From: JABDMH01 sp965222645
Lineage (GTDB): Bacteria > Bacteroidota > Bacteroidia > Chitinophagales > Saprospiraceae
Direction of reading: 5' to 3'
Length of the DNA stretch: 64,000 bases
Assembly (NCBI GenBank): GCA_965222645.1
Contig: OZ244968.1
Span: forward strand, 1,178,001-1,242,000
Part shown: one piece after another, positions 9,231-19,129 of the stretch
Position numbering within the stretch: the first letter of the stretch is position 1
How the letters are laid out: each line of letters begins with the position of its first letter
Notes under the pieces: model-generated
What the model saw: the letters and a program-made list of their open reading frames with translations, nothing else
Database searches by the model: none
What the model was told of the DNA's origin: nothing
Translations under genes and position numbers: made by a program

Positions 9231-9593
9231 TCAATCCTGGGCAAAGCGCAACAAATATCCATTGTTGTCTCTGATGGCAAACTCCCTGAGTCCCCAGGGC
9301 TTTTCCTCGAGCCGGGAAGAAAAATCCAAACCTCTGTCCGAGTACTCGTTGTAAAGTGTGTCCAATCCTTTCATGAAGATCATTATGTCAAATCCTTTTT
9401 TTAATACCGGGTGATCCGGATCGAGTGAAAATAAAAATTTGACCGGACCCCTCCCTAATCTAATCACCGAGGGGGGATCATCCCAGATCCATAAATCATC
9501 GAAATCCAATCTATCCCGATAAAACGATATTGTCTTTGCAATGCTAGCCGTGGGCAGAAAAGGAACAAGGTGACTAAATTCAATACTTTTCAT
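9231..9593 (-). CDS. VOC/glyoxalase-like domain protein
   Basis: With the ATG at 9593 the protein has 120 residues, the normal size of a single VOC unit. A GTG at 9629 would add 12 residues. The paired beta-alpha-beta-beta-beta modules are visible: LVPFLPTASIAKTISFYRD at the N terminus, and WGLREFAIRDNNGYLLRFAQ at the C terminus, where the final E/D-N-G strand is typical. The usual metal-binding His/Glu set is incomplete, so it could be a bleomycin-resistance-like or binding protein rather than an active glyoxalase. Its function is not assigned. Confidence 0.8.
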   Translation of the reverse strand: MKSIEFSHLVPFLPTASIAKTISFYRDRLDFDDLWIWDDPPSVIRLGRGPVKFLFSLDPDHPVLKKGFDIMIFMKGLDTLYNEYSDRGLDFSSRLEEKPWGLREFAIRDNNGYLLRFAQD

Positions 9594-9675
9594 CTCGAAC
9601 GGCAAAAAAGACCTGCTTGATTTAGACACCCAATTTAATTACCTTTCACCATTTATAAAATAATTCGTTGTTCAA

Positions 9676-10584
9676 ATGATCCAGGAAAGAGCGGGTAGAA
9701 AGAGATTTCTGCAGAATCTCGTTGCAGCGTCTTTAGGTGTTGCCATGGTGCCATCGTGGGCTTGCAGATCCAAAACAAATGCTGCTGACCATAGTGAGGA
9801 CAGTACAGGTGGCAGCCTTGATAAGTTCGGAATACAGCTTTATACATTAAGAGATTTGATGCCAAAGGATCCCCTCGGTACGATCAGAAAAGTATCTGAT
9901 CTAGGATTTACCCAAATAGAAGGGTATGAAGGAGATCTTGGTCTATTTTGGGGAATGCCCCATGGTGATTTCGGATCAATTCTGGACGATTTAGGCCTTG
10001 AGATGATCTCCAGTCACTGTCAAATTTTTGATGATTTTGAGAAAAAGGCGGAGCAAGCTGCATCAATAGGTATGAAATACCTGATTTGTCCCTGGATTGG
10101 TCCTCAGAAAAGTAGGGATGCCTGGAAGAAGGTTACAGATCAATTTAATGAATGTGGCCGCATTTGTAAAAAAAATGGGATCAGATTTGCATATCACAAT
10201 CACGAATATACCTTTAAATCATTCTCTGGAATGATCCCCCAGGAATTTCTTATGGAAAACACAGATCCGGATCTCGTGGATCATCAAATGGATATTTATT
10301 GGGTAGTTACAGGGGGAGCTGATCCCCTAGATTTTCTCAAAAGGTATCCCAATAGATTCACGCTATGTCATGTAAAAGATCGGATAAAAAATGCTCCGGA
10401 AGAAGAAATGGATGCAAGTTGTGACCTTGGGACCGGGTCAATCGATTTTCCATCAATCTTAAATGTCGCAGCGCAGAATGGAATGAAGTATTATATCTTA
10501 GAGCAAGAGCGTTATGACAATTCTACACCTCTGCAAAGTGCTGCTGCAGGAGCCCGGTATTTAAAAAATATTGTTTTTTCATAA
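9676..10584 (+). CDS. Exported sugar phosphate isomerase/epimerase (AP endonuclease 2 fold)
   Basis: The 302-residue protein begins with a Tat-like signal (RAGRKRFLQNLVAASLG). It then forms a xylose-isomerase-like TIM barrel: KFGIQLYTLRDLM, YEGDLGLFWG, ISSHCQIFD, IRFAYHNHEYTF, HQMDIYWVVTGG, CHVKDRI and ILEQERYD. The metal-binding Glu/Asp/His/Glu positions appear intact (HNHE, QMDIYW, CHVKD, LEQE). Tat-exported members of this family are common in Bacteroidota and are thought to act on periplasmic sugars, often 3-keto-sugars. It is transcribed divergently from the VOC gene. The substrate is unknown. Confidence 0.87.
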   Translation: MIQERAGRKRFLQNLVAASLGVAMVPSWACRSKTNAADHSEDSTGGSLDKFGIQLYTLRDLMPKDPLGTIRKVSDLGFTQIEGYEGDLGLFWGMPHGDFGSILDDLGLEMISSHCQIFDDFEKKAEQAASIGMKYLICPWIGPQKSRDAWKKVTDQFNECGRICKKNGIRFAYHNHEYTFKSFSGMIPQEFLMENTDPDLVDHQMDIYWVVTGGADPLDFLKRYPNRFTLCHVKDRIKNAPEEEMDASCDLGTGSIDFPSILNVAAQNGMKYYILEQERYDNSTPLQSAAAGARYLKNIVFS

Positions 10585-10624
10585 CATGATTTAAAAGATT
10601 AATTTTTGTAAATAATGTAGAATT

Positions 10625-10993
10625 ATGGAGTTAAGAAAAGTACTGACTTTCACAATCATGCTCATATTTATAGCATGTGGGACTACGTCGCGCGTTGCCA
10701 CATGGAGTCCGGTAGGAGAATACGACGTGACAATTACGGATACCCCGATTGGTGATATCGAAAGCGATTTGGTCATTTCTCAAACTGGTGATGCCTATAT
10801 GGTGAAGATGATGAGTGCCCAGGGAACTAATACCTTTGAAAATGTACAAATCGTCGACAAAAAATTGACCGGACACTTTTACTACGATGGAATACCCGTC
10901 AACGTAGAAACAACTTTTGAGGGAGATAGTGTAAAGGGCATGGTAAAGTCTGAGCACGGAAATTTCCCAATAACCGGGATGAAAAAGAAATAG
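10625..10993 (+). CDS. Small beta-rich lipoprotein
   Basis: This 122-residue protein has a clear lipobox (LIFIACG). The mature ~105 residues alternate hydrophobic and polar positions (WSPVGEYDVTITDTP, IESDLVISQTGDAYMVKMM, KKLTGHFYYDGIPVNVETTFEGDSVKGMV). They look like a lipocalin-type or small beta-barrel fold of the kind found as an accessory domain in Bacteroidota. It lies 40 bp after the isomerase/epimerase gene on the same strand and is probably co-transcribed. No catalytic motif is seen. Confidence 0.72.
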   Translation: MELRKVLTFTIMLIFIACGTTSRVATWSPVGEYDVTITDTPIGDIESDLVISQTGDAYMVKMMSAQGTNTFENVQIVDKKLTGHFYYDGIPVNVETTFEGDSVKGMVKSEHGNFPITGMKKK

Positions 10994-11204
10994 TTAAGAC
11001 TTCATTTACTCTGTCAGGATTCCTCAGCCGGATAAATCACCTTCCTATCAAATGAGTAAGGAGGTTTTTTGCTCATGTTGAGCCTGCAAAATATTTTCTT
11101 TTTTTTCGGACTCGTATCGGCAATAATGAATCCACCTGCAACTAAATAACTGGGGTTCACACATTCACTTTTGCATTTTCAAAAAACTCTGTGATCTTGA
11201 AATC

Positions 11205-11858
11205 CTATTCAGGAGATTTGTATTCTTTTGTCATCGCCCATTGATCAAATTCGAAGCCATCCTCCCGCATCGAAAAAGAAATGGTCTGGATTCCTTTTTT
11301 TACAATATCGAGATAAATTAGTTTTTCGACTCCACAGTGCACCTCTGCAGTGCGCTGCTTACTTGCCCAGGTCCATTTATTCTTTCCCTCGCACCATTGC
11401 ATTCGGCGACCGCTCTCAGGCCAGGTTCCATTTAGACCAACGTGGATTCCATTGTCTTCAGAGCCCGTTGAAAAAGCCCGCACCCAAACATAATAGCGGC
11501 CCGGACTATTAAACTGAACCTGATAATGGACCACGGCCAGTTTTCCCGGCTCATTGGAAAAATTCTCTCCTCTCAAAAGTTTTTCATCGTGGTTTTTGCG
11601 CGTGTCCGGCAAGACCTCTAGATACTTTCGACCACCTGCACTCCTCGCATGAGTAGAATCGGCATCGGGTGTAACTCTATTATCATAGGACTCGGTAATA
11701 ACATACCATTTTCGAATCTCATCCAGCTCTTGACTATCAAAGTCTTCAGCCTCTACCACGACGATGCCATTTCTCTCCTCAGGGAGGACTTGTTCTCCAT
11801 CGCATTTAGAAATCTGGGTGCTGATATAGATGGCACAAAACAAGTAGATTAATTTCAT
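11205..11858 (-). CDS. Secreted carbohydrate-binding-like protein
   Basis: The 217-residue protein has an N-terminal export signal (MKLIYLFCAIYISTQISKCDG, possibly a lipobox at KC). The rest is a single beta-sandwich of the CBM6/GH115 C-terminal type. The typical IVVVEAEDFDSQ opening is followed by YQVQFNSPGRYYVWVRAF, HVGLNGTWPESG and the closing GIQTISFSMREDGFEFDQWAM. Such domains bind sugars or are found in glycosidase-associated proteins. No glycosidase domain is attached, so it may act as a free-standing surface binder. The neighbours are other exported proteins. Confidence 0.72.
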   Translation of the reverse strand: MKLIYLFCAIYISTQISKCDGEQVLPEERNGIVVVEAEDFDSQELDEIRKWYVITESYDNRVTPDADSTHARSAGGRKYLEVLPDTRKNHDEKLLRGENFSNEPGKLAVVHYQVQFNSPGRYYVWVRAFSTGSEDNGIHVGLNGTWPESGRRMQWCEGKNKWTWASKQRTAEVHCGVEKLIYLDIVKKGIQTISFSMREDGFEFDQWAMTKEYKSPE

Positions 11859-12261
11859 GTCGTCATGTATATTATTCTTCTGGTTTATTCACGAGATTCC
11901 GAAGTAATGGATCAAAGAATGAGGCAGCTAATAAAGAAATGAAAATTTGGCGATTTGAGAGAGCCGTCAACTCAAATTAACGAGTCAACACGTAAAAAAA
12001 TACATAATTGTGCCTCAATTTTGACTATACTTTCTATCTGAAATCCATCCTCTTGAATAATACCTTTAGCTTATATTCATCAAGCCACAAAGTAATCAAT
12101 AATTAATGTGATAAAGTACAAATCTCCAAAGACTCAGATTGGTGCAACAATTTCCAATCAAGAACAAACAGGTTATTTTTGCTGAAGAAATAAAGAGAAC
12201 GGCTTTTGCCAATTTTTCTAACTTTAGGTCACTCAATACAGTGGTCAAAAAAATTTACCTA
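11859..12261. other. Intergenic region between divergent genes
   Basis: About 400 bp of AT-rich DNA separates the leftward CBM-like gene from the rightward VPS10-like gene. The frame of the latter remains open upstream of its signal peptide to 12139, but that part has no coding character. I see no RNA gene, terminator or convincing promoter box. Confidence 0.45.
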
Positions 12262-15200
12262 ATGAAAAAGATTCTCGTAGCTATTCTTACCCTTGGCATC
12301 GTTGTTTCCGCCCCAGCACAAAGGAAAAAACAAAAAGAACAGGATAAGGATAAGGAGATAAAGAAGGAGAAGACTATTCTTGAAAAGACAAGTTTCTCGG
12401 GATTAAAGTTCAGGAGCCTGGGACCTGCGATTACTTCCGGTCGAATTTCAGACTTTGCCATGCACCCCGACAATCCGAAGATCTACTATGTGGCCACCTC
12501 TTCAGGCGGTGTCTGGAAAACCGTGAACGCCGGCACTACTTACAAACCGATTTTTGATGGTCAGGGTAGTTATTCTATAGGTTGCGCAACGATCGATCCA
12601 ACTAATCCCAGTGTGATCTGGATAGGGAGCGGAGAAAATAATAACCAGCGCAGTGTAGCCTATGGAGATGGTGTTTATAAATCGGTGGATGGTGGAAGCA
12701 GTTGGACCAATATGGGATTAAAGGACTCCGAGCATATTGGTTCTGTTGTGGTACATCCCGAGGATGGCAATACGGTATATGTTGCAGCTATCGGCCCACT
12801 CTGGAATAGTGGTGGTGACCGAGGTGTTTACAAAACTATCGATGGGGGCCAAACCTGGGAAAGGATACTGGAAATAGATAAACATACGGGCGTTAATGAG
12901 GTGGTTATGGATCCTCGCAATCCCGATATACTGTATGCCACCGCATATCAACGTCGCCGTCACGTGTTTACATACATTGGCGGTGGTCCGGGATCGGCGA
13001 TTTACAGAACCACGAACGGGGGTGCTTCCTGGACCAAGTCAAATAAGGGACTGCCGTCAGGAGACCTGGGTCGCATTGGCCTAAGTATTTCTCCAGCTGA
13101 CCCGGAAATTATTTACGGCATTGTAGAAGCAAGTGATGACAAAGGTGGTCTTTACCGGTCCACGAATCGCGGTGTATCGTGGGAAAAAAGAGGTTCTTAC
13201 AGCACCAGTGGAAACTATTATCAGGAGATTGTTGCTGACCCAAAAAACCCAGACAAACTCTACGCCATGGACACGTGGATGAAGTATTCCATCGATGGTG
13301 GTAAGACATTTAGGAATGTCGGAGAAGACACTAAGCACGTGGATAATCATTGCATGTGGATAGATCCCGGAGACACGGATCATTTTATTGTGGGATGTGA
13401 TGGAGGTATATATGAAACCTGGGATCACGCCAAAACATGGCATTTCAAAGCGAATTTACCTGTAATCCAATTTTACAAAGTAGCCGTAGACAATGCAGAT
13501 CCATTTTACAATATCTATGGAGGTACCCAGGACAATTTCAGCCTGGGCGGCCCATCTCGCTCGTTGAGTAGTAACGGTATTGCCAATGACGAATGGTTTA
13601 TTACTCATGGCGGTGATGGTTTTGAGAGTCAGGTAGATCCGTTTAATCCAGATATCGTTTATTCGCAATCTCAATATGGCGTCCTGGTGAGGTATGACAA
13701 AAAGAGCGGTGAAGAACTCGGTATACAACCCAAACCACGAGAGGGAGAGAATGAATTTATTTGGAATTGGGATGCACCCCTGGAGGTTAGTGCTCACAAG
13801 GAAGGTCGAATTTATTTTTGTGCTAACAAAGTGTTCAAGTCCGAGGACCGTGGCAATAGCTGGGAGGTAATCAGCGATGACCTTTCCGGACAGATAAACC
13901 GGAATAATCTCAAAGTCATGGACCGGGTGTGGAGTATCGATGCGATTGCTAAAAACGGATCGACATCAGAATATGGAGCCATCGTAGCTTTTAGTGAGTC
14001 CCCGATAAACGAGAATTTGCTTCTTGCCGGATCTGACGACGGGTTGGTACACCTGACTTCCGACGGTGGAAATAACTGGAATAAAATAAATATTGAGGGC
14101 GCGCCAAACCAGAGTTATGTAAATGAAGTCCTGACATCGCATCATGATGAGAAGGTGATTTATGTAGCATTTAATCATCATAAATTTGGCGATTTCAAAC
14201 CCTATATTTTTAAAAGTTTAGACAGGGGAAAAACATGGAAAAATATTGGTACCAATTTACCGGAGCGAGGTTCCGTTTATGCCTTGGAAGAAGATCACAT
14301 CGATGCGGATCTGTTGTTTGCAGGTACTGAATTCGGGGTCTTTTTCAGTAATGATGGAGGTGTGGAGTGGAAACAACTCAAATCGGGATTGCCGACAATT
14401 GCAGTAAGAGATATTGCAATTCAAGAGCGTGAAAACGATTTGGTCCTTGGCACCTTTGGTCGTGGATTTTTTGTTCTGGATGACTATAGCGTGCTTAGAG
14501 ATCTCAAAAGCCGGGATCTTGAAAGTGATGTGCGGCTGCTCGCTGTCAGGGATGCTAAATTCTGGGAATGGTCATATCCTTACGGGTTGCCAGGAAAATC
14601 CTTTCAGGGTGATGCATTTTACCAGGGTGAGAACCTGGGCCCGGTGGCGCAGTTCACTTACTTCCTAAAGGACAAGATTGAGTCCCTAAAGGACCAGAGA
14701 AAAGAGAAGGAAAAAGAATTACTGAAGGAGAAAAAAGACATTGCCTATCCTTCCTACGAAGACCTGGTAGGTGAAATCAATGAAGAGAAGGCCATGCTTT
14801 ATTTTGTGATTACCGATGATCAAGGAAACATAGTGAGAAAACTAAGTACCGCACCAAAAGATGGCGTCAACCGCATTTCATGGAATTTGCGGTATTCTCC
14901 CAAAGATCCAATTGATTTTGCGAAGAGATCGTTTTACAATCCTTTTGCCGGCGTGGATGAAGGGCACAGTGTTGCTCCCGGGAATTATGACGTGTCAATG
15001 TATAAATGGCATAAGGGTCAAATGCAAAAACTGGCTGGTCCGCAGTCTTTTGAGGTTCAGACCCTTGATATCTACACCATACCTCCAGAAAACTTTGATG
15101 AAATTGAATCGTTTAAAAAAGATGTTGCAAAATTATATGGTGCAATTCAGGGAGGCGGTCGGGTGATATCGGATATGAACAACGAATTAAAGCACATTCG

Positions 15201-15573
15201 CAAAGCCGTATTACAAACTGAAGTGGATGAGTTTTCTTTTTTACCCCGGATTGTGGAAGTTGAAGAGGATCTGCGAAACGTTCGCAAAAAATTATATGGG
15301 GACAGGGCCGCCTCGCAGTTAGATATAAAAAAGCCAATGTCAATTGCTCGGATGGTGGGTTCCACAATTTATGAATCCAAATATTCGACATCTCAACCTA
15401 CAGCCACTCATAGAGATCTGTATGATAGAGCTAAAAGTAAATTCAGTTCGGTCGTTGACGAATTAAATCAGATTCTTTCCGACAAATTGGAACCTCTGAG
15501 ACATGATGTTCAAAATGCTGGAGCACCCTATACACCAAACGCTCTGCCGCAGTTGATCAGGTTTGACTATTAA
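12262..15573 (+). CDS. Secreted VPS10/sortilin-like BNR-repeat protein
   Basis: I start at the ATG at 12262 (1103 residues), which begins a signal peptide (MKKILVAILTLGIVVSAPAQ). A charged Lys/Glu linker follows. The bulk is a beta propeller with many Asp-box repeats: SSGGVWKTVNAG, YKSVDGGSSW, YKTIDGGQTWER, YRTTNGGASW, LYRSTNRGVSWEK, KYSIDGGKTF, FKSEDRGNSW, HLTSDGGNNW, FKSLDRGKTWK and FSNDGGVEWK. A coiled segment (KDKIESLKDQRKEKEKE) and a FlgD-like beta domain come after. This is the exported sortilin/VPS10-type family, widespread and uncharacterised in Bacteroidota. The final ~150 residues look helical. Confidence 0.85.
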   Translation: MKKILVAILTLGIVVSAPAQRKKQKEQDKDKEIKKEKTILEKTSFSGLKFRSLGPAITSGRISDFAMHPDNPKIYYVATSSGGVWKTVNAGTTYKPIFDGQGSYSIGCATIDPTNPSVIWIGSGENNNQRSVAYGDGVYKSVDGGSSWTNMGLKDSEHIGSVVVHPEDGNTVYVAAIGPLWNSGGDRGVYKTIDGGQTWERILEIDKHTGVNEVVMDPRNPDILYATAYQRRRHVFTYIGGGPGSAIYRTTNGGASWTKSNKGLPSGDLGRIGLSISPADPEIIYGIVEASDDKGGLYRSTNRGVSWEKRGSYSTSGNYYQEIVADPKNPDKLYAMDTWMKYSIDGGKTFRNVGEDTKHVDNHCMWIDPGDTDHFIVGCDGGIYETWDHAKTWHFKANLPVIQFYKVAVDNADPFYNIYGGTQDNFSLGGPSRSLSSNGIANDEWFITHGGDGFESQVDPFNPDIVYSQSQYGVLVRYDKKSGEELGIQPKPREGENEFIWNWDAPLEVSAHKEGRIYFCANKVFKSEDRGNSWEVISDDLSGQINRNNLKVMDRVWSIDAIAKNGSTSEYGAIVAFSESPINENLLLAGSDDGLVHLTSDGGNNWNKINIEGAPNQSYVNEVLTSHHDEKVIYVAFNHHKFGDFKPYIFKSLDRGKTWKNIGTNLPERGSVYALEEDHIDADLLFAGTEFGVFFSNDGGVEWKQLKSGLPTIAVRDIAIQERENDLVLGTFGRGFFVLDDYSVLRDLKSRDLESDVRLLAVRDAKFWEWSYPYGLPGKSFQGDAFYQGENLGPVAQFTYFLKDKIESLKDQRKEKEKELLKEKKDIAYPSYEDLVGEINEEKAMLYFVITDDQGNIVRKLSTAPKDGVNRISWNLRYSPKDPIDFAKRSFYNPFAGVDEGHSVAPGNYDVSMYKWHKGQMQKLAGPQSFEVQTLDIYTIPPENFDEIESFKKDVAKLYGAIQGGGRVISDMNNELKHIRKAVLQTEVDEFSFLPRIVEVEEDLRNVRKKLYGDRAASQLDIKKPMSIARMVGSTIYESKYSTSQPTATHRDLYDRAKSKFSSVVDELNQILSDKLEPLRHDVQNAGAPYTPNALPQLIRFDY

Positions 15574-15914
15574 ATATGAATGCTGCACCGATCTTGCCGT
15601 TGGAGAACATTGGAAACTTTGCATTCTGGTAAATTGAGATTTCTAACGGTCTTTTGAATTTTTTTCTCGCTAAAAAAATAGCCGGAATAAGGCCTTCATC
15701 AAAAGTCCGTTTGAAATCGCTCGGTATAATAGAAGAAAAAGTGCCAGTTCATAAGAAGTGATGCCGAGGTGAACATTACAAGTGCAGAAAAGGCTGTTAT
15801 TAAACTTACTCTTGAGGAACGCTAAAATGAGCGGGTAAAAGGGACCGGTGGAGATCGCGAGAAGGGTCATGATCCCATTTAATTGCTATTTTCACCTAAA
15901 TTCGACAGTGAAAT
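15574..15914. other. Intergenic region with a possible small membrane-protein remnant
   Basis: These 341 bp hold a 66-codon leftward frame (15670-15870) encoding two hydrophobic stretches (FYPLILAFL; SYELALFLLLYRAIS). It has no recognised family and no clear start context, so I treat it as a possible gene fragment rather than a gene. Nothing else is evident. Confidence 0.3.
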
Positions 15915-17198
15915 ATGAAAAGAAAGTTTTGGCTTCTGTGCACGTTGGGATGCCTTTTTGCTGCCTATGTGATCTTTAGTAGCAGGGCTTCTAATCCACC
16001 TAATGGCCGAACCAATGCACCCTTCGACGGCTTCTGCACCGATTGCCACAATCCATCGACTGCAATTGACGGGACCGTCTCACTAGGTGGCATACCAGAT
16101 ACAATTACGGGCGGGCAAACCTATGAGGTCACTTTGACTGCTAAGGCAACCCAGGGAGCTCCGGTACGGGCTGGCTATCAACTCGTATCCGTGTTTTCGT
16201 CAGATTACACCAATGCGGGCGAGCTCATTGCCACATCCGGGAGTGGATTGAATACCGCAGATGACCGGGTCTACATTGAGCAACGAGGTGCGCGGAGCAT
16301 AAGCGACAGTTCGGTTTCATGGTCTTTCGAATGGATCGCTCCTGAAACAACCGAGCCTAGCTCGATCACTATGTTTTATGCGGCGAATCTCGTGAACGGC
16401 AATGGGTCGACCGGAGGAGACCGGCCCGTTTCAGATTCTTCTGTTTTTATCACACAAGCTGCTGAAATTACACCTTTGGTTATCTCCTCGACCGTGCAAG
16501 ATGTACTGTGCAATGGTGATTCCTCGGGAGTCATTGAGATAAATGCAGAGCAGGGGAACCCACCGTACAGCATTAGTTGGAACACAGGTGACACATCATC
16601 AGTCTTGTCACAACTTCCAGCGGGGAGCTACAGTTATACGCTAACTGATGCTCTGGATCAAGAAATGTCGGAAACGGTAGAGGTAGGTCAACCTGACTCC
16701 ATAGTCCTTGCAGCCTCCGTCACAGATGCAACAGGACAAGAGGTGCCAGATGGAACCATAATGGTTGAGGTAAATGGAGGCACTCCACCCTATTCGATTG
16801 AGTGGAACACAGGTGATACAACCGCACTGGTCGAAAATCTGTTAGCCGGTACTTACAGTGTGACCCTGACTGACGGATCTGGTTGCCAAATTGCGGACTC
16901 TGTGATCGTCCTATTTGAGACAACGACAAATGCAGGTGACCATATACTTACTGAAATGATCCGCATAGCTCCCAATCCTATGCAAGAGTATACAGAAATC
17001 GTCTATTCTTCCGGGGTCACTGGTTTTATTGAGCTGAGAATAATAAGCGTCGAGGGTAGAGAAGTGGTCAAGGCGGCTCACAGGATATCGAGTGCTGGGA
17101 TCATTCGGACAGATGTATCAAGATTGCAATCGGGCATCTATTTTTTCTACTTCAAAAACGGGAAAAAAGGATGTGTGATCAGAGCTTTGAAATTATAG
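15915..17198 (+). CDS. Choice-of-anchor V protein with CxxCH, SprB-type repeats and T9SS domain
   Basis: The 427-residue protein has a signal peptide, then a CxxCH motif (GFCTDCHNP, about residues 34-42). A Reeler-like choice-of-anchor V beta domain (~residues 50-180) follows. Two SprB-type repeats come next (CNGDSSGVIEINAEQGNPPYSISWNTG starts the first; GGTPPYSIEWNTGDTT marks the second). It ends with a T9SS type A sorting domain (IAPNPMQEY ... SGIYFFYFKNGKK). It should be delivered to the cell surface. CxxCH is the covalent heme c site, so heme attachment is possible, though the family context is uncharacterised. It appears monocistronic. Confidence 0.85.
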   Translation: MKRKFWLLCTLGCLFAAYVIFSSRASNPPNGRTNAPFDGFCTDCHNPSTAIDGTVSLGGIPDTITGGQTYEVTLTAKATQGAPVRAGYQLVSVFSSDYTNAGELIATSGSGLNTADDRVYIEQRGARSISDSSVSWSFEWIAPETTEPSSITMFYAANLVNGNGSTGGDRPVSDSSVFITQAAEITPLVISSTVQDVLCNGDSSGVIEINAEQGNPPYSISWNTGDTSSVLSQLPAGSYSYTLTDALDQEMSETVEVGQPDSIVLAASVTDATGQEVPDGTIMVEVNGGTPPYSIEWNTGDTTALVENLLAGTYSVTLTDGSGCQIADSVIVLFETTTNAGDHILTEMIRIAPNPMQEYTEIVYSSGVTGFIELRIISVEGREVVKAAHRISSAGIIRTDVSRLQSGIYFFYFKNGKKGCVIRALKL

Positions 17199-17364
17199 TG
17201 GCATTTCCTGTCAATATCCTTTAATTGTTTAAGAGCAAAATTGGGGTTTTTTAGGGACGTGTTAGATTTGATAAACTGCAGTGGATTATTTTGACGTAAG
17301 CAATGGAGAAGGGCACGTCGAATGCTTTAATCAATAGCGTGGTGGTCACAATAAATAGAAGAAC

Positions 17365-18720
17365 ATGAAGAGGAGGAATTTTTTGAAAAATTCAAGCCTA
17401 TATGGATTGGGGTTTCTAGGTCTGAAATCTTTTTCCAGTTGCCGGCAAGAATCTGTTGGATATGGACCTTTGATCGAAGACCCTGACGGAATTCTAAACT
17501 TGCCCAGTGGATTTTCATATAAAGTGATATCCCAAATGGGCGATAAAATGACTGATGGTTTTGTTGTACCGGGGCTTGCGGATGGAATGGCGACTTTTGA
17601 TAGTGCTTATGGTAAAATTCTCATCATACGGAATCACGAACTATCACCCGGAGACTTGAAACGCGGTCCCTTCGGGCCCGATAAAGAACTATTAGAGAAC
17701 CTGGCGCCTGAAAAACTGTATGACTATGGGCGTGGTACGCTTCCATGTATGGGAGGAACCACCACCCTCCTTTACAATCCAAAATCCGGCCAGGTAGAAT
17801 CTCAGTGGTTGAGTCTTGCAGGCACAATCAGAAACTGTGCAGGTGGGCGCACACCATGGAACAGTTGGATCACATGCGAGGAAAATGTTAGCCCGCCGGG
17901 GAGCGAGTTAGAAAAATGGCACGGTTATAATTTTGAGGTTCCTGCCACTGCAGCACCCCAGTTGTTTGATCCGGTTCCCCTGGTATCGATGGGAAGATTT
18001 AATCACGAGGCTGTCTGTGTTGATCCAGACTCCGGAACCGTTTATCAGACAGAAGACCGGGGTGACGGTCTAATCTATCGCTTTCTACCAAATCAAAAAG
18101 GATATCTCACGGCTGGGGGAAAATTGCAAGTTCTGGCTATTAAAGATCAGAAAGGATATGACACCAGAAATTGGGAACCACTTGGGTTTGACAAGATGCC
18201 AATCGGCCAAAAGCTAGCTGTCGAGTGGCTCGATATTGACGGCATTGATGCCCCTGATGATGATTTGAGATACCGGGGGTATGAAAAAGGAGCTGCGCGA
18301 TTTGCCAGAGGAGAGGGAATCTGGTTTGGAGAAGGAGAATTTTATTTTGCTTGCACAAACGGAGGCAGTATGGAACACGGTCAAATATTCAGATATATTC
18401 TGTCGCCATATGAGGGGACATCCGAGGAAGGAGACCATCCCGCCACACTGGAAATCTTTATCGAACCCAATGATATCAACCTCGTAGAAAGTTGTGATAA
18501 CGTTACGATTGCTTCCAATGGTGATCTGATCATCTGCGAGGATAAAGCCACACCAAGAATAGTTGGAGTATCTCCTGATGGAGAGATATACCATCTGGCC
18601 AAAAACGTCGGGTATCAATCCGAATTTGCCGGAGCAACGTTCTCACCGGATGGGCAGATCCTATTTGTAAACATTCAGGGTCCTGGTATTACTTTGGCGA
18701 TCACAGGCCCATGGTCGTGA
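17365..18720 (+). CDS. PhoX-like (DUF839) exported phosphatase
   Basis: The 451-residue protein opens with a twin-arginine signal (MKRRNFLKNSSLYGLGFLG) ending near a Cys (SSCRQ). The PhoX propeller segments are present: LIIRNHELSPGD, GGTTTLLYNP, RNCAGGRTPWNSWITCEEN, GRFNHEAVCVDP, YQTEDRGDGLIYRFLP and CDNVTIASNGDLIICED. PhoX enzymes are Ca/Fe-dependent alkaline phosphatases exported by Tat. The conserved CAGG..PW.SW.TCEE segment, which carries the Fe-linked Cys and metal-binding acids, is intact. Short intergenic gaps without promoter boxes prevent a statement on phosphate regulation. Confidence 0.87.
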   Translation: MKRRNFLKNSSLYGLGFLGLKSFSSCRQESVGYGPLIEDPDGILNLPSGFSYKVISQMGDKMTDGFVVPGLADGMATFDSAYGKILIIRNHELSPGDLKRGPFGPDKELLENLAPEKLYDYGRGTLPCMGGTTTLLYNPKSGQVESQWLSLAGTIRNCAGGRTPWNSWITCEENVSPPGSELEKWHGYNFEVPATAAPQLFDPVPLVSMGRFNHEAVCVDPDSGTVYQTEDRGDGLIYRFLPNQKGYLTAGGKLQVLAIKDQKGYDTRNWEPLGFDKMPIGQKLAVEWLDIDGIDAPDDDLRYRGYEKGAARFARGEGIWFGEGEFYFACTNGGSMEHGQIFRYILSPYEGTSEEGDHPATLEIFIEPNDINLVESCDNVTIASNGDLIICEDKATPRIVGVSPDGEIYHLAKNVGYQSEFAGATFSPDGQILFVNIQGPGITLAITGPWS

Positions 18721-19129
18721 TTCATAAGGCCAGTGTACTTGTCACTTCCCTGTTAATCAGATCCGCGAATAACCCATCTGTAAAGAGACTACTTATTCGT
18801 AATCATGCTTTAGATCTCCCTTTGTGATGACGAGGATCAACCGGTTCCGAATCATTAATAATGTCGAAGCCAGTATCTTCGCCCACTAGTGAGCCTACTC
18901 CGAAAAGGTTGCCAAATCAAAAATGGCTCTTTTGGGGATATTTTCATTTTCTTCAATCGCCTGATACACAGGCATCAGCCGATCTCAAAAAAGTGAAAAT
19001 CTCATCCAAAATTGACTCATTTTGTGAAATTGGCACTTTCCGGAGTAACCTCACTAGTGCAAGCACGGTAAGTGAAAATTATATTATCGAATACACTAAA
19101 CGCAAAATTTGAAGATTTAAACCTGGAGT
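18721..19129. other. Intergenic region, no gene seen
   Basis: These 409 bp separate the PhoX-like gene from the ATP-grasp-like gene. A frame of 83 codons from 18861 to 19112 starts with low-complexity Pro/Ser/Thr sequence and matches nothing I recognise. I see no RNA gene or clear terminator. Confidence 0.4.

Noticed and set aside
11037..11073. Terminator after the small lipoprotein gene
   Set aside because: The stem (CACCTTCCT with AAGGAGGT) is imperfect. The T run is present but pairing is too weak to call.
18861..19112. 83-codon gene between the PhoX-like and ATP-grasp-like genes
   Set aside because: Composition is low-complexity and no homology or ribosome-binding context is visible.
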